Part shown: piece by piece, positions 31,756-46,700 of the stretch
How the letters are laid out: each line of letters opens with the position of its first letter
How positions within the stretch are numbered: the first letter of the stretch is position 1
Source of the DNA: Tachypleus tridentatus
Lineage: Eukaryota > Arthropoda > Merostomata > Xiphosura > Limulidae
Assembly: GCF_004210375.1 (NCBI RefSeq)
Contig: NC_134830.1
Span: forward strand, 42,785,094-42,849,093
DNA length: 64,000 bases
Reading direction: 5' to 3'
Program-made: the position numbers and the translations under genes
The notes under the pieces: model-generated
Told to the model about the DNA's origin: nothing
The model's input: the letters and a program-made list of their open reading frames with translations, nothing else
Database searches by the model: none

Positions 31756-34700
31756 CTGTAAAGAAAAAAAAACTGTTATAAAACCAAAAATGAAATGGAT
31801 CACTGAATAACAGCTGATAAATGATGCAAATGCTTTAATCAGTTTTAATTTATGTGGTGATAAAATCTATCAGATATTAAGAAAAATAAAACATATCCAC
31901 AGATAGATACTATGAGGGTGATATCTATACAACCAGCTAATACCTTTTTTGATCAAAGGACTCTGTGGTGGTATATATTTCATGTAAATAAATTGTTATA
32001 AAAATCAAAAGCTGAAAACATTCTTAACTAAAATAGATACATATTTTTAACACTGGTCACAAGCTGTATAAACATCAAAACAAACCTACAATACACCAAC
32101 CACAACAAGACTTTCTATTTTGTGTGTTTCACCTAGATTAATATAAATTTTCCTAAACACAAAAACATGGGAAGAAAAGCAGAAACAGTTATAGGTAAGA
32201 CATCTCTTTTAACTATATTATTAATTTTAAACATAACACTATGCCTTTGGCACACACTGAAATGCAGGCAGTATGATGCCCAAGAGGAATAGAGGTACTT
32301 GTTACATTCAGAAAAGGACCACTGAAATAGGAATGAAGAATCCCAAAGAACATCACAACCAAGGAGCAACATTACTGGGTTCCAGAAATTTGTTATGACT
32401 AGATCAATAAAAACAGGATCTTTCAAACAGTCCAAACTACCCTACTATTGGTCCCATGATGTAAAATCAAATAGTCCAAATATCTTGTATGAAAGGAATT
32501 TTCAGTAGTTATCTTGATAAAATACTATGATGCTCATAAACAAAGAACACCATGCAAGAAGATATTCAGGGGATAAAACATCTTGGAGTTATTGTAGAGC
32601 TGATAAAGCACATTACTTCAAGAGTAATGCAATGGGATATGAAATCCAATAGTACTACCAGATACTTCTCCCAAAGCTTGGCATATCAAAGGAATGCCAA
32701 GTATGTATGTTGATGCACAAGGCAATACATTCCCTGAGGAGACTAATGCTGAAACAACCAGGAACCTATATGGACAGATGCATGGGATTACAATGAAAAA
32801 ATAAAATAACTCCCCAATTAATACTGATGGAAACAACACTGAGCTACTTCTAGAAGAGAAATATGATAATGTTTCACAAATGTAATTTAAGCTACAGAGA
32901 AACTGGATCTAAAGATCTGCCAGAAAAAAATCTTCCTCTGTAAATTAGGGAGTAAGGATTTGTAGCATTGTACTACAGAACCTGCAAGATCTTCCACAGA
33001 TGGATGTATGACTGATGAAACTTCTCCGTTTCAGAGTGAAGAATGGTAAAAAAAAAAGAAAAGAGACACATGGGATCCAAAAAAAGAACAGAAAAATAAA
33101 AAACACCAAAACTGAGTCTAAAACTTCCAAAATTGTCCCCTTTATGTAAAAATGTTTGTATGATATTTACAGGTGTATGTCCTTTCTTAAAAAAAGAAAC
33201 TAATGTCCAAAGAGTAAAGAAAATAGAAATAAACAGGCAACACGGAAGATGTGAAATTCAAGTGACATAGAACTTTAAAATCTTCTAAAGTCCATGGGTC
33301 AGATACCACTATACTTGAAAAGTCAATAAATATAATCAACTCCAAACCACTAGTCCCATTCTTAGACCAATTAGACATAAAAAATATATTAGGCCATTAA
33401 ACCTGAATGATACTTAATGAGCTAAAGAGAGTAATCTTCAATGTTGGAGTTCCAATCATAAGATGTCAACACATCAGCAGATGAATATAAAAGAAGGTAA
33501 AAACTTCTATCAGGCAATTTTCTGAAACCCTGGTTCTGAAAGACGTTTAAAAAACATAGACAATTTGTTATTGAATGTAATAAAAACTGTTAAAAATACC
33601 TCAGTAAAAAGATGCTAAAGGGGAGTTCAAAGAAAGAAATATGTAACAACTCAGATGAGGAAGCATGATATAGGAATGGAAAATATGAATGAATCACCAT
33701 CAGTGTACTATCTCATAGAGTTATTGTGTGTGTTCAAAGTATATGCCAGTGAAAAGGAAAAAAACACTTTCAAACAGGGAGGAAAATACACTTTGAATCA
33801 TAAAATCAACATTACAAAAACCTGAAGGTGAAACTAAGTAAAGGGAAAAAATTAAGTAAACATTGTATGCAACACCAGTGTCAAATCTGGATTCACTAGA
33901 GCAAAACTTATCAGTTCATTTAATACATCAAGGAAGGATGTTCTTGTGATAGGTTCAACTTTTGTCATTACAGTCAAGTTCAGAGTCATTAGAATGCTCC
34001 ACGGGCAAAAGATTTATTCTAATAAAAGGAACAAACTGACTCAAATAATGACTGAAACAAACAGACCAGTTTTCCATTGAATAATGAGTTGAAGAGAGTT
34101 AAACACTTAACAGGTTCTTAACTTCCAAAAATGGAATTTGAAAAAATATCTAAAGCCCAGATAATTTAAATGGGTTGAGTTACATTTGCCAAAAATGGAA
34201 AGTCAAGGTTCTCCAAAACAAAACCCTGATCTAATAATTAAGCAAGAGAAACTGAACAATAAAATTAGTTTGAAATTAAATCTGGATACAATGCCTGCAA
34301 AAGAAAGAATTGTCCACAGCTACCATAACAGCATCAAGACAACTGCTAAAGAAATATGTGGACAACACAAACTTTCAATAGAAAACACGACCATACTGGT
34401 TTCTACACATATGACAGAAGATCACTAACATGGATATTTTATTAATAGAAAGCACAAGATACATGTAATCTCATAATATAGAAAATTTGACTGATATTAG
34501 ATATAGTGAAGAATAAATGAGGGTAGAGAAAGCAAGTAGAACAATCAGAAATTCTAATTCTTAGAAAGGATAAGAGATAAAGTTCAAGTACGCAAGATGA
34601 AAATTTAAAAGCTATATAAACTTGATAAAGAAAACATACCAAATGCATCTTCGTCGGGATCTCCAGAATAATACTCCAGAACTCGTCGATACACTCTATA

Positions 34701-37700
34701 TCCTAGCTGTTTGTACATCGCTACAGCAACTTTGTTTGACACTCGAACAAAGAGATCTACAAAGTATGCTCTTTTCCTAATAACAAACAAGAAAAAAAAT
34801 TCTATTTATAAAGAAAACATAAACCTAATACTTATTATATTTAACTTCAGAGTAGGCCTTGTCATTTTAAGAATTGTTATCAGCTACAAGTATTTCATTG
34901 TGAAAACAAATACTAAGATATATTTTCTTTATGCTACACTCATGGGATCAATTAATATTACATGGAAGTCGTGTTTAAAGTCTTAGTAAAAAAAATGTCT
35001 TTTTTTTTCTTCTTTCTATTATTTGAATTTCATGTATGTGAATAATGCCAGAAGATGACAGATAATCTGATTAAGGCCTCAATTAAGAAAAAAGATTTGG
35101 CTATGACAGGTTCATGATACATAAATTTGCTTGACAATTTATATACAAACTACATTCTATACAAAACAAACCACTGTCTGGATGTCAAATAATATTCTTT
35201 CAACTTGAAAAAATGTGAAATAAGAAATGAATAAAGAGCAGTTATAAAGTTTGATGTTTCTAGTAACAAAAGCTCGTTTGTTATGCACAAAGCTACTCAA
35301 TGGACAGTATGTATTGTGTCTACCACAGGCATCAAAATGCAGTTCATAGTATTATTTGTTCTTCACACTAACTGCAGAGTCATGAGGGTGTAAAATAATA
35401 AATGAAATATGTTTCATTAAAAAGGTGAGATGCTAGAAAAAAAATAAAATAAAGGAAACTGGTAACAAAACATAAGGGCACTATATTTTCCCATAAAATT
35501 ATATTCATTGATATTATTTATAATGTCTAAAATAATATAGATTACTACCACTATTTTCACTGACAAAAATTAACATTTTTAACATAACATGCAGAAAGTG
35601 TGAATAAGATATTGGTTCTAACTAACAAAAGTAGTGATGCAATAATTATTAAACATTTTATAACTTAATACACAATGGCTGGAATGACATGGAATCCAGT
35701 GGTGATGATGAACAGTTTCCTGAAATAATTTGAGCATTTTTTAAAAACAAATGGTTGAGAAACCAACCAGAAATAATATTTTAAATTTGCTGTTAACCAA
35801 TAATAAGGATATGGCTATAAAATTTGAACTGAGAGAAAATTTTAGGGGGGTTGGGGATAATAATCAGATAGGAATAAAACTTTCTTGGAATGACTTAGGA
35901 TGAAATTTTAGGTGTATAGGTGTCTGATGATTATTTAAAAATAAGTGATAAGAACACACAAGTTGTCCTACATATCACAGTTCAGTTAGTTTTGCTTCTG
36001 TAATGAGAAAAATTCTGTACAGTCTGATAAAAGGTGCTTTACAAAACCATTCAGTGAAATATTGTATCACAAAAGAAAATAAACACATATTTCCTGAAGA
36101 GAAATCTTGACTTCTAGGTCTGTTAAATTTTTTAAGGATGCAAATTTATATATATAATGAAAAGTGTGTGGATTGATGGATCATTTTTTTGTACCACACA
36201 AAAGATTAAATACAAAAGTCACATCTCACAAAGTTGGAGAAAGACTATTTATTTCAATTGAAGAATGACTAGGTGAGAAAAGTCACGTTTGTTTTTTTAG
36301 TGAAATCCAACTAAATTAAACCTTTGTTACTAGTAGCAATAAGATTTGGAAAATGTTTATTTTTTTAACAGGATGATTTGTTTAGGGAATGAGATGCTGT
36401 CAGCAGTGGTGGAAACCATTATCTTGTAACAGTCAATGATTTCCTGAATAATGTGGCATGGGATAGATACACATGAAGAACACATGGTCTTCCCAGTATG
36501 GTATGCTAAACTAATTTCTTTTCATACTTTTCTGATATTTCTTCCAGACCAGCCATTAATGTTGCTGCTAAGCCCAACCTTCTGTACTCTGGAGCAATTG
36601 TGAGGGCTGTCACATGTCCATGCCAATTTTCTCCAGGTCCTTCTGCTTTTCCCATAACTAAAACCAACAACACAGCATTTAAAATATGATCTACATTAGC
36701 ATTCAATACTGTGCCTGATGTTCAGTGTTTTAGAGCAACTGTAAAATATTGACTTATCAGAGCCGTTTTTTTTCTTCATTACACTATGTACACTGGGGTA
36801 TAAAACAACTATCCTATCATCATGACTTTACACTAGTTACACTATGCAACACAAATTTTATTCCTAGATAGTATGTGTTTATTCTTAATTGCTTATGTTG
36901 TAAAAGTACAGAAAATGGCCATTATTCCCTTTAAACTTTGCTTTTGTGACCTGGATAATGAAATTTAGAAATTAACCTATTTTCTATGTAAAAACGGGCA
37001 AATTTGCAAATTTTCATTTACATAAGGTCTAAATCAAACAACATAAAAATCAAGATTTACATGTATTTATACAAAAATGTTTAGAAGTGAGTAGTTTTTT
37101 TGAGATTTGCGAATGTAATGTAAATCACTTTCACGTATCAGTCCCCAAATATAGTCTCCCATCATGTTTTCGTTATACGCTGCTGGGTCACAAAAGCAAA
37201 GTTTGAAGAGAAAAACAGATATTTTCCATTTACTTTAGGCACAGGCAATTGGGAAATAACACTTTCTGCCCAGTAACAAGAAAAAGTAAAAATTTTGTTA
37301 CAGTGTTATGTATACCAAGAAGAATAGGAGTTACTTTAATTACGTATCTTACCTGATAGAATGTATGTACAGGCAGACCTAAAGCTGAAATACATCATGA
37401 TTAAAATAACTGTAGGACACAGCTTAATATTTATCTTATTATATAAAAAAATCCTTTGATATCTGAGAACACTTAAAATTGGCTTATTTCTTTGATATCA
37501 AACAATTGATTGATTGATTGATTTAGTGTTTTATGGCACAAAGCAGCAAGGCTATCTGCGCCAGACATTCGGTAAAAATGTAAAAAATAAATAAATGTAG
37601 TAATAGACATAAATGGAAATGAAGGTAAAACAAAAAAGTATAAAACCAATGTTGACACCTAGTCTACAATGTTAAGATAGAAGGCAAAGTATAAGAAGTT

Positions 37701-40700
37701 GTAAGGTATTTAGTCCAGCAAAAAGGTAATGATCATAACCCGCCAGAAAGACTAACAGGTAAGTTCAAGAACCACCGTCAGTCACCTGAAGTTGGCCTTT
37801 CCAGTCCTGGTTCTGGGTTATGTGTCATAGCAGCTATTATCAAAATGTAAAAGAATAAAAGTTTTAAAAGACACTCCGCAAAATTGTAATAATAAGTAAC
37901 CAAATGTCCAGTAAAAAGATAAAAGTCAAGTAAATGGAGTAAAATTTGTAAAAGTAATTGAAGATAAAAGCAAAACAGCAATTAAAACAGAAAATGGCAT
38001 AAAAACCAATGTTGACATCCAGTCAACAAAGTTGTAAAGGACTACCTGTAGCAGAATGGTAATGATCATAACCCGCCAGGAAGACTAACAGGTAAGTATA
38101 AGAACCACCGTCAGTCACCTGAAGTTGGTCTTTCCAGTCCTGGTTCCGGGTTATGAGTCAATATGGCCAGTATTAAAAAGTAAAGTAGTAAAAGTGTGAA
38201 ATGATATGTAGCAAAAGTATAATAACAACTCGCCAGGACGACTAACGAGTAGTTCAAACAGTAGCGTTAGTCACCTGAAGTTGGCCTTTCCAGTCCTGGT
38301 GTCGAGTTATTTAATGTTCTGGCCATTGTCCAATGTCAAATTGAATGAGAGAGATTAAAACTGTAAAAAAGGAACCACAATTAAAAAGGTGTAATGAATA
38401 AATATGCAACACTTAAATGAGATTAAAAAGATTAATGGCCATTAAAAAATTAAAAACATTATCAAGGTGGACAGAGTCACCATCACCAAAACTCTGTCCA
38501 ATGTTACAGACTGACCCTAGGAAAAAATATGTTTAAAATATTGCCATTGTTGAGAATTGTAACGATGGCAAAAAAGTAAAACGTGGCTGACAGTGATTTG
38601 AGTGTTACACAAACTACACATTGGTGCATCAGTTCCAGATAAAAGAAAATGATGAGTTAAAAAACTGTGACCAATGCGTAAGCCTAGTGAGAACAACTTC
38701 CTCCTTCCGAACTTTACGGAAACTAGATGGCCAAAGTTCAATTTTGGGTTTGATTTGAAAAAGTTTGTTGTCGCCTTGCTCACTCCAAGTGGACTGCCAG
38801 CTGGCACAGAGCCGAGCCTTGAAGACAACACCATAGTCCATGTACAGAATAGGCATAGGAGTGATGGTGCTGAAGCAGACATATTTAGCTGCCATGTCTG
38901 TATGCTCGTTCCCGCAAATACCAACATGGCCTGGTATCCAGAAAAACTGGATTGAAGTAGCTGCCAATGAGAAATGGGCCAGTCGGTTTCGAATATCAGT
39001 GAGAATAGGATGTGAGCTAACGTGTAGCGATTCCAAGGCAAGTATAAAACTAAGCGAATCAGTATAAATAGTGCAGTTGGAGTACTGCTCAGCTGCAATA
39101 TGATCCAGGGCAAGAGATATGGCATACAGGTCAGCAGTGAACACAGAAGCTGTAGAAGGGATTCTGCGTGCAACTACTGACCCATAGCAAACCATAGCAG
39201 AGTCCACTGAATTACCTGATTTGGAACCATCTGTATAAATGGGAACTGAATGATTGTTTGAAAGATATTCATTGAATAAAAGACGGTACTTCCAATCTGG
39301 AGTATCTGCCTTTTTTAGGCGACTGAAAGGTCACATTTGGGGGCTGTAATAAGCCATGGTGGGATGGGCCAACCTGTGGAATCTGCAATGTTATCCAAGG
39401 ACAGACCCAATTCATCCAATTGTGCCCGAATGTGAAGGCCAAACAGAGCAATGACAGATTGTCTGTTCTGAAAAAGTACTGCCCACCGAGGAAGGAAAAC
39501 ACATTTCCAGGTGGGATGCTTTGGTAAGGAATGAAGTTTCGAAGTATACTGTAAAGATAGTTGCAAACGGCGAAGGTGTAGAGAAGGTTCATGAGATTCA
39601 ACGTATAAGCTTTGAACTGGAGAGATACGGAAAGCCCCAGTGCAGAGTTGAAGTCCTTGGTGATGAATGGAGTCCAGCATCTTTAAGGTCGAGGGTCTGG
39701 CAGAGCCATAGACCATTGATCCATAATCGAGTTTCGATCTAATAAGAGCACGATATACCTTTAACATTGAACAGCGATCTGCCCCCCAACTGGTAGAAGA
39801 GAGAACACGGATGATGTTCAGTGCTCTTGTGCATTTGACCCGAAGCTGCTTTAAGTGTGGTATAAAGGTCAGTTTACGATCAAAGATAAGCCCCAAGAAC
39901 TTGGTCTCCGGGACCACTGGCAGCAAAACTTCACCAATATGAAGTTCAGGATCAGGGTGAATACCCCGTCGACGGCAAAAGTGCATGCATACAGTTTTGG
40001 AGAGAGAGAAATTAAAGCCATTCGCCAGAGTCCACTTCCGTACACAATTGAGGGTGGTTTGTAGTTGCCGCTCAATATATCTCACGTTTGACGACTGACA
40101 TGAGATGTGAAAGTCGTCTACAAACAGCCCATTCACAACAGTGAGAGGGAGTTGTTCAGTGATGGCATTTATCTTTATACTGAAGAGTGTAACACTCAAT
40201 ACACAGCCTTGAGGGACTCCAAGTTCCTGTACAAAAGAACGGGAAAGTGTCGAACCCACACGAACTTGGAATCTCCTGTCCATTAAAAAATTTGTAATAA
40301 ATATGGGTAGATGGCCACGTAACCCATATGTATGGAGTTTTTGCAAAATGCCATACCTCTATGTTGTGTCGTAAGCCTTCTCTATGTCAAAGAATATTGA
40401 TACAAGATGTTGACGGTTGAGAAAGGCTTCTCTGATAGATGTTTCAAGACGAATTAGGTGGTCTGTGGTGGAGTGCTGTCGAGGGAACCCACACTGGGTG
40501 GGCGAGAGGAGGTTGTTTGATTCCAGGAACCAAACAAGACGAGCATTAACCATCCTTTCTAATGTCTTACAGAGACAGCTCATCAAAGCAATTGGACGGT
40601 AGTTTGAAGGAATCTTGGGATCTTTCCCTGGCTTAGAGAAAGGTAAAATAATAGCCTGGTGCCAGGCATCAGGAAAAACATTCTCCTGCCAGATCCAGTT

Positions 40701-43700
40701 GAAAACAATCAGAAGGACATCAAGAGAAGCAGGAGATAGATGGTGCAGCATGTCATAATGAATATCATCAGGTCCAACAGATGTACTGGCAGACCGATGA
40801 AGGGTCATTTTTAGTTCCACCAGGGTAAAGGGACAATTATAGTCAAAGAAACAATCAGTTCGAAAGGAAAGAGGTGATCGCTCTGCCCGAGTCTTGATGG
40901 CCAGGAAGGTGGAGGAACAAGCAGAAGTGCTAGATACCTGGTAAAAGCTTTCACCTAGAGTGTTAGCGATGTTCTGAACATCAGTCACCTCCTGACCATC
41001 AGAGAGTAAGATCGAGAGGGGGACAGAATTGTAGTGCCCATTAACCTTTGAATCCTGTCCCATATGATCTTGGAACTGGTGGTAGAAGATATGCTGGTTG
41101 TGAACTTAATCCAAGATTCCTTCTGGCTTTGACGTCTTACCCACCTAGCATGTGCACGGGCCCGTTGGAAAGCAACCCGCTTTGAAAGTGTGGGATATCT
41201 ATGAAAAGTATCCCAGGCCCGCTTTTGAGCCTTCCGTGCTAAGTGGCAAGCAGGATTCCACCACGGACGAGGATATCGTGGAAAACGTGTCGAGGTTTTA
41301 GGAATACACTGAGCAGCTGCATGTGTAATACAGTCAGTTACCGCTGCTACACAGTCGTCTATTGATGGCTGATTTACGATGGCAGGATCTAGTTCTGCGA
41401 GAGCAGTGAAAGTGGACCAGTCTGCCTGATCCAGCTTCCACCGGGCACGCGGGTAGGGTGGCATCGACCACGCCAGTCTCTCTCAAAGGATCGAAAAATG
41501 ATCACTGCCTAGTGGATTACTGTCAACCCTCCATGAAAAATGGGAGAATAATGAAGGGGAGCAAACTGAGAGATCAATAGCAGTAAAGGACTGACTAGGT
41601 GCATGAAAGTAAGTGGAAGAACCAGTATTGAAAAGAGAAAGATTGTGATCAGAGAGCATCCGCTCTAAAGATCGGCCCCTCCCATCAATAATAGCACTTC
41701 CCCAGAGGGAATGATGTCCATTAAAATCCCCTAGGATTAGAAATGGAGATGGCAACTGTTCAACGAGAGCATCAAGATCTGATTGATCGTATGTCTCTCC
41801 AGGGGACAGGTACAGAGAACAAACAGTAATGGTATGACCCAAGGAAACACGGATGGCTACAGCCTCCAAGGGTGTGTTGAGTGACAAAGACAGGGTGGGC
41901 ACGTGTTGATCAACCAACAGTGCCACCCCTCCATGTACTTGACCATCACACAACCTGTCATTTCTGTACAGAGAAAATTGCCGAATGGAGACAGTATCAG
42001 CAGTTTTGAGAAATGTTTCTTGTAAAGAAAGACAAACAGGATGGTAGGAAGCAATCAGTGTTTTGATATCATCCAGATTAAAACGTAAACCTCGACAGTT
42101 CCATTGTATCAAGGTGGCCATTTTTAAGAACGGGTAGGTGAAGTGGCTGGAGAATCCTTCGGTTTACGACCACGTCTTTTTTCTTTACTATCTTTAGTCG
42201 GAGGAGGTCTATCAACCTCCATGGATCGTGCTCTGGGTCGGGTGGGCAGGTTTTTGTTATTGGAAGGGGAATCCAGTGACTGAGGATGCGAACGAATAAT
42301 TGTTTTGTCTCTTTTGGTGGGAGAAAAAGATGTATCAGAAGAAATGCCTGTATTTGAAACTGAAGGACGTGGATCTTGAGGTTTGTTGGAAGGTATGGGA
42401 GGAACAGAGATGGGTGTGGAAGTTGATTCATCAACCTTTTTAACCACGGAGGTCAAAAGGCTTTTCATTTGTTTTGAAAACGATCCTCTTGGAGGCACAG
42501 AGAGATCTGTCTGCATTCCCACTGTAGTTGTGGAATGAAGTGCAGCAGCATAGGTCCGAGATGGAGTTGTGGACAGCAATTTCCGAGCCTCAGGATAACT
42601 AATGTTATGTGTCGTTTTCAAACGCTGCACCTCTTTTTCCTCCAACCATTTTGGGCAAGAATGAAAGTAAGAGGGGTGAGAACCATTGCAGTTTACGCAA
42701 TGTACCTTGGTCCTTGCCTCCACAATGAGCACATGTCAGGGAACCATGACAAGATGTCTTTGAGTGGCCGAATCTCTGACATTGGAAACATCGAAGAGGG
42801 TTTGGTATGTATGGCGAACCCTGCAATGAGATAACCTGCCTTGATGGTGGCAGGTGCACGTGGTGAAGTAAATGTTAAAACGAGGGTATTTGTTGGCAGT
42901 GTAACTCCATCTTTGTGAGTGGAGATCCGCCTCACTGCAGAAACTCCTTGAGTGGAGAGACCAGCGAGAATCTCTGACTCGGGAACGTTCTTCAAATCCC
43001 TTTCAACAATAACTCCTCATGAAGAATTCAAGGTAGCATGGGGTGTAACCTCAATAGGTATATCCCCAATTGCCTTTGAATTCAAGAGAAGTTCACTGTG
43101 TTGGGAAGTGGATGTTTCAACCAATATGTCACCAGATCGAAGTTTCTTTACTGACTTTGGAGAGCCAGAAAGTCCCTCTAGTCCCTTTTGAATAAAAAAA
43201 GGGGACATTTGCCCTAAAGGTTTTTTCGAAGAGAATGTAATATAAGAAAATGAGGTAATGCGTGTGTTACTGATGTTGAAGATTGCTGTTCTGAGTATTC
43301 AAGACGTGGTCGCTACCCATTGACTGTTTTTTTACAATTTTATTTAAATTTTTTGGAGGATCCATAGGAAAAAGGAAAAAATTTCGGTACCCACTGACCC
43401 CACGCACCATGGAGCCCTACAAGGGGATGCACTACAAAGTCATGCAAGGACAATGCAGCAACGCGAGGGTTTCGTGAGCACTATACCGAAACACCAGCAT
43501 CAGGCACAATGTCCACAACACCCGTTGAGAACTTCCAACATTGGTACTTGGTTGACTCTAGCCCAAGTGGACCAGCCGATTGACCCAAGGGGGGTCACCC
43601 AAAGGCCACCCGTCTACAGGAATTCGAGGCCAAAGTGGTGTGTTAGGGTTGGACCCCTCAACCACCAGGATCCTCTCCTCCCCTTCACGGGTCGCCACGC

Positions 43701-46700
43701 ACGGCAAACACGTGGGTGGATGTTTAGATCCCAGAGAAGGTAACCAGATAGAACAGAACCTTCCCTGGGAGGTCCCCTCACCACGTACAGGAATCCACAC
43801 CGAGGGGATATCAAACAAGAACACACACCTTACAAATACACACCCACACACAGGCAGTAATAAAAATCACCCACTGCGTAAGCAAACATACTACCGTGGT
43901 TAAATCTTATGCCTTTGTTTGCAAGCAGCATAGGCTGGGACATTTAGAGAGGGAAGAAAAACACCACAAGTTTAAGAACTTCAATAGTTTATTACTTACA
44001 CCAAACTTTCTTCTAACACTTTATTTTTCTTTTACCAAGAAGCAGAACTGGCACCAATCACGTAGATTGATGTATGTTATTGGCAATTATGAATAACAAG
44101 TGAGAATCTGCTAAAACCAGTAAAATTAGTTACTCTAATACCAAGTTACTATGAATGATTTTTAAACTAACCTTATAAGACAATTTAACAAACTCAAAAC
44201 ATCTGTGATTTGTAAGGGATGTAAAGCAGTGTAAAAGAGCAATATTAAATAACCTACAACTATATTTTATAAGAGACAGGAGCTACTCACTCAGTGCTTA
44301 CTGTATTTTACATGTTTGAACAAGCATTTCTTATTGACAATAAACATAAGCCTTTAAATAAATGTAAGAATATCTTAGGGTTGCATCTTTATTATAATTA
44401 GATATCAATTGCATAGAGGTTTGAACCCATTAACTTGTATCTTTACTATAGCACTTAATACAAAAAATTGGTTGTGTATAAAATTTATACCAGGATTAAT
44501 TTATTAATTGATTACTTTCATTACCATACCACTAGATGTTTTTGTTCATTCAACAAATAACAATGATAACAATAAATTAATAATTTTTTAATGGTAGTGT
44601 CACTTACTGTAGCCCATTATATCACCATTTGGAGCTTCTGCAACTTGAAAATACTCTGGCCAGTGGGCAAGATACTGAAGATAAAAGGATAATCCATACT
44701 GGGATTCAGTTAAGTGATTTCTTAAGTTGACAAGATCAAGAAACCACCTGGTAGTAAGGCTCTATCAAACATGAGAAATGTGGTTTATTTCCAATAAATG
44801 GTAAGAGTAGCTTACAGCTCTGATACAACAAAAAAGTAAAAACTAACGCTGAAGAAGTTAATTACTTAAAACAGGACATGTATGTTGATTAAATACATAT
44901 CTTAAATACAGGACATGTATGTTGGTTAAATACATATCTTAATTACAGGACATGTATGTTGATTAAATACACATCTTAATTACAGGACATGTATGTTGAT
45001 TAAATACACATCTTAATTACAGGACATGTATGTTGATTAAATACATATCTTAATTACAGGACATGTATGTTGATTAAATACACATCTTAATTACATTAGC
45101 ATTATAAGCACCACAGAATAACCATCAAAAAGGAACATAAAGATGAATAGAAGAAAAGGAAGATAAAGATGCAACCAGTTGGAGATTTAGAACTTTTAAG
45201 ACAGAGATACCCTTTGTATTCAACAGCACTAGAAAACAAAGAAATATGGATAAACTTGGGGAAAATGACCATTCCAAATGAAACTTGAAACAAGGTCAGT
45301 GTTAAAAGTTATCTATGTCGTTCAGGCAACAGTAGAAAACAAAAGTAAGAATTACTTCTGTCTATAAAAGCAACAAAAGTCATGTACACACAAGTTACTT
45401 CCACAAAACTTCAAATCAACCACTGCATACCTCAAAAACTAGTTTAAAGGTATTAATGCCATTCCATACATAGACATACGAGTCAAGTTGCAAGATGTAG
45501 TGCTGATCAACTGCTGAGGTCAGATTGTTACAGTGGGAATTGGGAAACTGTAGTTCTTGTACATTATATGGATAATAGAAAGACTAAGTCACAGTAGTTT
45601 GATTTGAGCATGATAACCTTACAACAAAGCCTTTTATCTGATGATCGTGCATCCAGTTCTCAAGATAACATGGACTGTGACATTATGGTAAGGCTTCAAA
45701 ATATAACACATTTCACCTCTATATAACCCAAAACAACTATGATAAGAACAGTACTTCAAGTAAATAAGATAAAGAACAAGTGATTCCAACAACTGGTAGG
45801 TGTAATTTAGGGTAATTTAGTTATTTTCTGCTTTTCAATAATGCTCATTTACATTTAGTTTTAATAGAGGAGGCTATATTACTTATTCCTGAATTATGTG
45901 CAAGCTAATACTAGTACAATATCTATATTTGTAATGTAGATTACAAATGAGGATAAGGTTAAAAATCAATAATTATAAAAGTCTGGACTCTTATTTTGAA
46001 ATGTTAATCATACCAATGAGACTAATAAACAACACAGACTTGTCCTAGCTGAAAGCAGTCTGTTAACTGATTACTTGCAGCACATATAGTATAATGTTTA
46101 GATATTAAAAATACCACAGTAATAGCATTTGTGTATTAGTAATGTTAAAACGTTTAGATACAACTTAACATACACTATAGTTCTACATAACACAATAAAA
46201 GCTATTAACAGAGTGAAGATCTAGAGCTGAGAAATTAGTGATATTTTCTACTCAATTGTTGAGTTCATTAACTGATTACATTCAGCTAGTTTATTACTTT
46301 TAAACATGGATAATTAGAATAACTGAAAACAGTAACAACCAAAAACACTAATGTTGATCAGTTGATAATTTCTGTAAGTCATGACACTATAGTTTAAACT
46401 GCACAAGCTTGAACTGGACGAAAATTTAAAAAAATACATAAACCATATATTGGAAGTTGGAATAACTGAAAATAATTGGAAACAATAATTTGTTCATTAG
46501 TACAAGACATTTATTTACTCATGATTTTTTATTAACCAATTATTTTACATTACACTAATGAAGGTTGGTTGGTTGAATTGCTGTTTTATGGCACAAAGCA
46601 GCTAGGCTATCTGTGCCAAACATCCAGTAAAAAGTTAAAATTAAAGTAAAATTAGGAAATTTGTAAAAGTAATTTAAGGTAAAATAAAACAAACTTAAGA

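Larger units (their letters stand above)
37500..43905 (-). mobile_element. near-full-length I-group-like LINE (ORF1, EN-RT-RNase H ORF2)
   Basis: Reads right to left: a GC-richer leader (~43210-43905), a gag-like ORF1 with zinc knuckles, ORF2 beginning 2 nt after the ORF1 stop, then a ~1-kb 3' region with three structured repeats, and an end of the form GCTTTGTGCCATAAAACAC followed by an (AATC)n run. EN, RT, RNase H and a terminal zinc-finger-like CSLCNTQ...H...C are all present but interrupted, so this copy is inactive. It lies in NAA20 intron 3 in the gene's orientation. The I/Nimb-like placement comes from domain order; the exact clade is uncertain. I found no convincing target duplication. 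Confidence 0.88.

Noticed and set aside
38674..39067. Plus-strand open frames
   Set aside because: Antisense shadows of the LINE RNase H domain. The same applies to 39521-40064 and 47433-47684.
43453..43903. Overlapping open frames on both strands
   Set aside because: They lie in the GC-rich LINE 5' leader and have no conserved domain; explained by low stop-codon density.
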